This document shows, piece after piece, positions 13,597-13,944 of a stretch of DNA of 13,944 bases. Location: the NCBI GenBank assembly GCA_959602875.1, contig CAUGVQ010000050.1:1-13944 (forward strand), read 5' to 3'. The first letter of the stretch is position 1. Each line of letters opens with the position of its first letter. This stretch comes from an uncultured Collinsella sp. Lineage in GTDB: Bacteria; Actinomycetota; Coriobacteriia; Coriobacteriales; Coriobacteriaceae. A program made the translations under genes and the position numbers. The notes below the pieces were generated by a model. It did not search any database. It saw only the letters and a program-made list of their open reading frames with translations, and was not told the DNA's origin.

Positions 13597-13944
13597 TTAC
13601 GCCATCTGCGCCTGGACGGCGGTGATGGCCACGACGCCCACGATGTCGTCGGCGGAACAGCCGCGGGAAAGGTCGTTCACCGGCTTGGCAATGCCCTGGA
13701 GAATCGGGCCGTAGGCCTCGGCGCGGCCGAAGCGCTGGACGAGCTTGTAGCCGATGTTGCCGGTCTCGAGGTTGGGGAAGACAAGCACGTTGGCGCTGCC
13801 GGCGACCGTGGACTTGGGAGCCTTGAGCTCGGCCACGGACGGCACGATGGCGGCGTCGAGCTGCAGGTCGCCATCGATGGCGAGCTCGGGCGCCTTCTCC
13901 TTGGCGAAGGCCGTGGCCTCCTGGACCTTCTTGGCGGTGTCGCC
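13597..13944 (-). CDS. pta: Phosphate acetyltransferase, C-terminal part (gene runs off the window)
   Basis: The last 115 residues of phosphotransacetylase are present. The enzyme converts acetyl-CoA and phosphate to acetyl phosphate and CoA, supplying the acetate kinases. Recognisable family segments are DGDLQLDAAIVPSVAELKAP, then GSANVLVFPNLETGNIGYKL, RFGRAEAYGPILQGIAKPVNDLSRGCS and the end DIVGVVAITAVQAQMA. The stop is TAA at 13597-13599. The start lies beyond base 13944, so the length cannot be judged. It is convergent with ackA, with the toxin-antitoxin locus between them, so the two steps of the pathway are neighbours but not one operon. Confidence 0.96.
   Translation of the reverse strand, partial: GDTAKKVQEATAFAKEKAPELAIDGDLQLDAAIVPSVAELKAPKSTVAGSANVLVFPNLETGNIGYKLVQRFGRAEAYGPILQGIAKPVNDLSRGCSADDIVGVVAITAVQAQMA

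Noticed and set aside
1..13944. tRNA, rRNA, CRISPR arrays, transposases or prophage genes
   Set aside because: No cloverleaf, rRNA-like stretch, regularly spaced repeat array or recognisable mobile-element protein was found on reading the window.

Overview
The window looks like a chromosomal piece of a high-GC Gram-positive anaerobe. My best guess is an actinobacterium of the class Coriobacteriia, Collinsella-like. The grounds are the GC-rich codon use, the strong purine-rich ribosome binding sites, the ECF-type uptake system, and the acetate kinase/phosphotransacetylase pair typical of acetate-producing fermenters. This placement is recognition, not a database match. I see no rRNA, tRNA, CRISPR array, insertion sequence or phage gene.

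Layout from left to right. 86-1870 holds a nitroreductase (-), a 50-residue single-pass membrane protein (+) and an RsmB/RsmF-type m5C RNA methyltransferase (-). 1954-5207 is a complete ECF transporter operon read leftwards: S component, double-domain ATPase, T component. 5346-5565 is its control region: a promoter, a 22-codon leader peptide with three consecutive Trp codons, a candidate antiterminator pairing and a strong intrinsic terminator. Together these form a ribosome-mediated tryptophan attenuator. 5633-6553 is a diacylglycerol-kinase-family lipid kinase (-). 6645-10139 runs rightwards with ribonuclease D, exonuclease VII large and small subunits (xseA, xseB) and a HIT-family nucleotide hydrolase. 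10276-12829 holds two tandem acetate kinase genes. 12860-13370 is a small RelE/ParE-type toxin-antitoxin locus whose antitoxin gene is broken. A large hairpin at 13485-13567 separates it from the 3' part of phosphotransacetylase (pta, -), which runs off the right edge.

How the parts work together. The leader peptide predicts that charged tRNA-Trp supply controls the ECF operon, so the transporter most likely imports tryptophan. The S component's layout also recalls the TrpP type. When Trp is short, a ribosome stalled on the Trp codons leaves a 9-base leader segment free to pair with the terminator loop and 3' arm, so transcription continues. When Trp is plentiful, the ribosome reaches the stop codon, masks that segment and the terminator forms. 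The acetate kinases and Pta together convert acetyl-CoA to acetate with ATP formation. The two kinases have diverged at motif residues around the active site, so they may not be equivalent.

The most interesting items are the trp attenuator with its dedicated ECF transporter, the diverged acetate kinase pair, and the toxin that keeps its operator but has lost an intact antitoxin frame.
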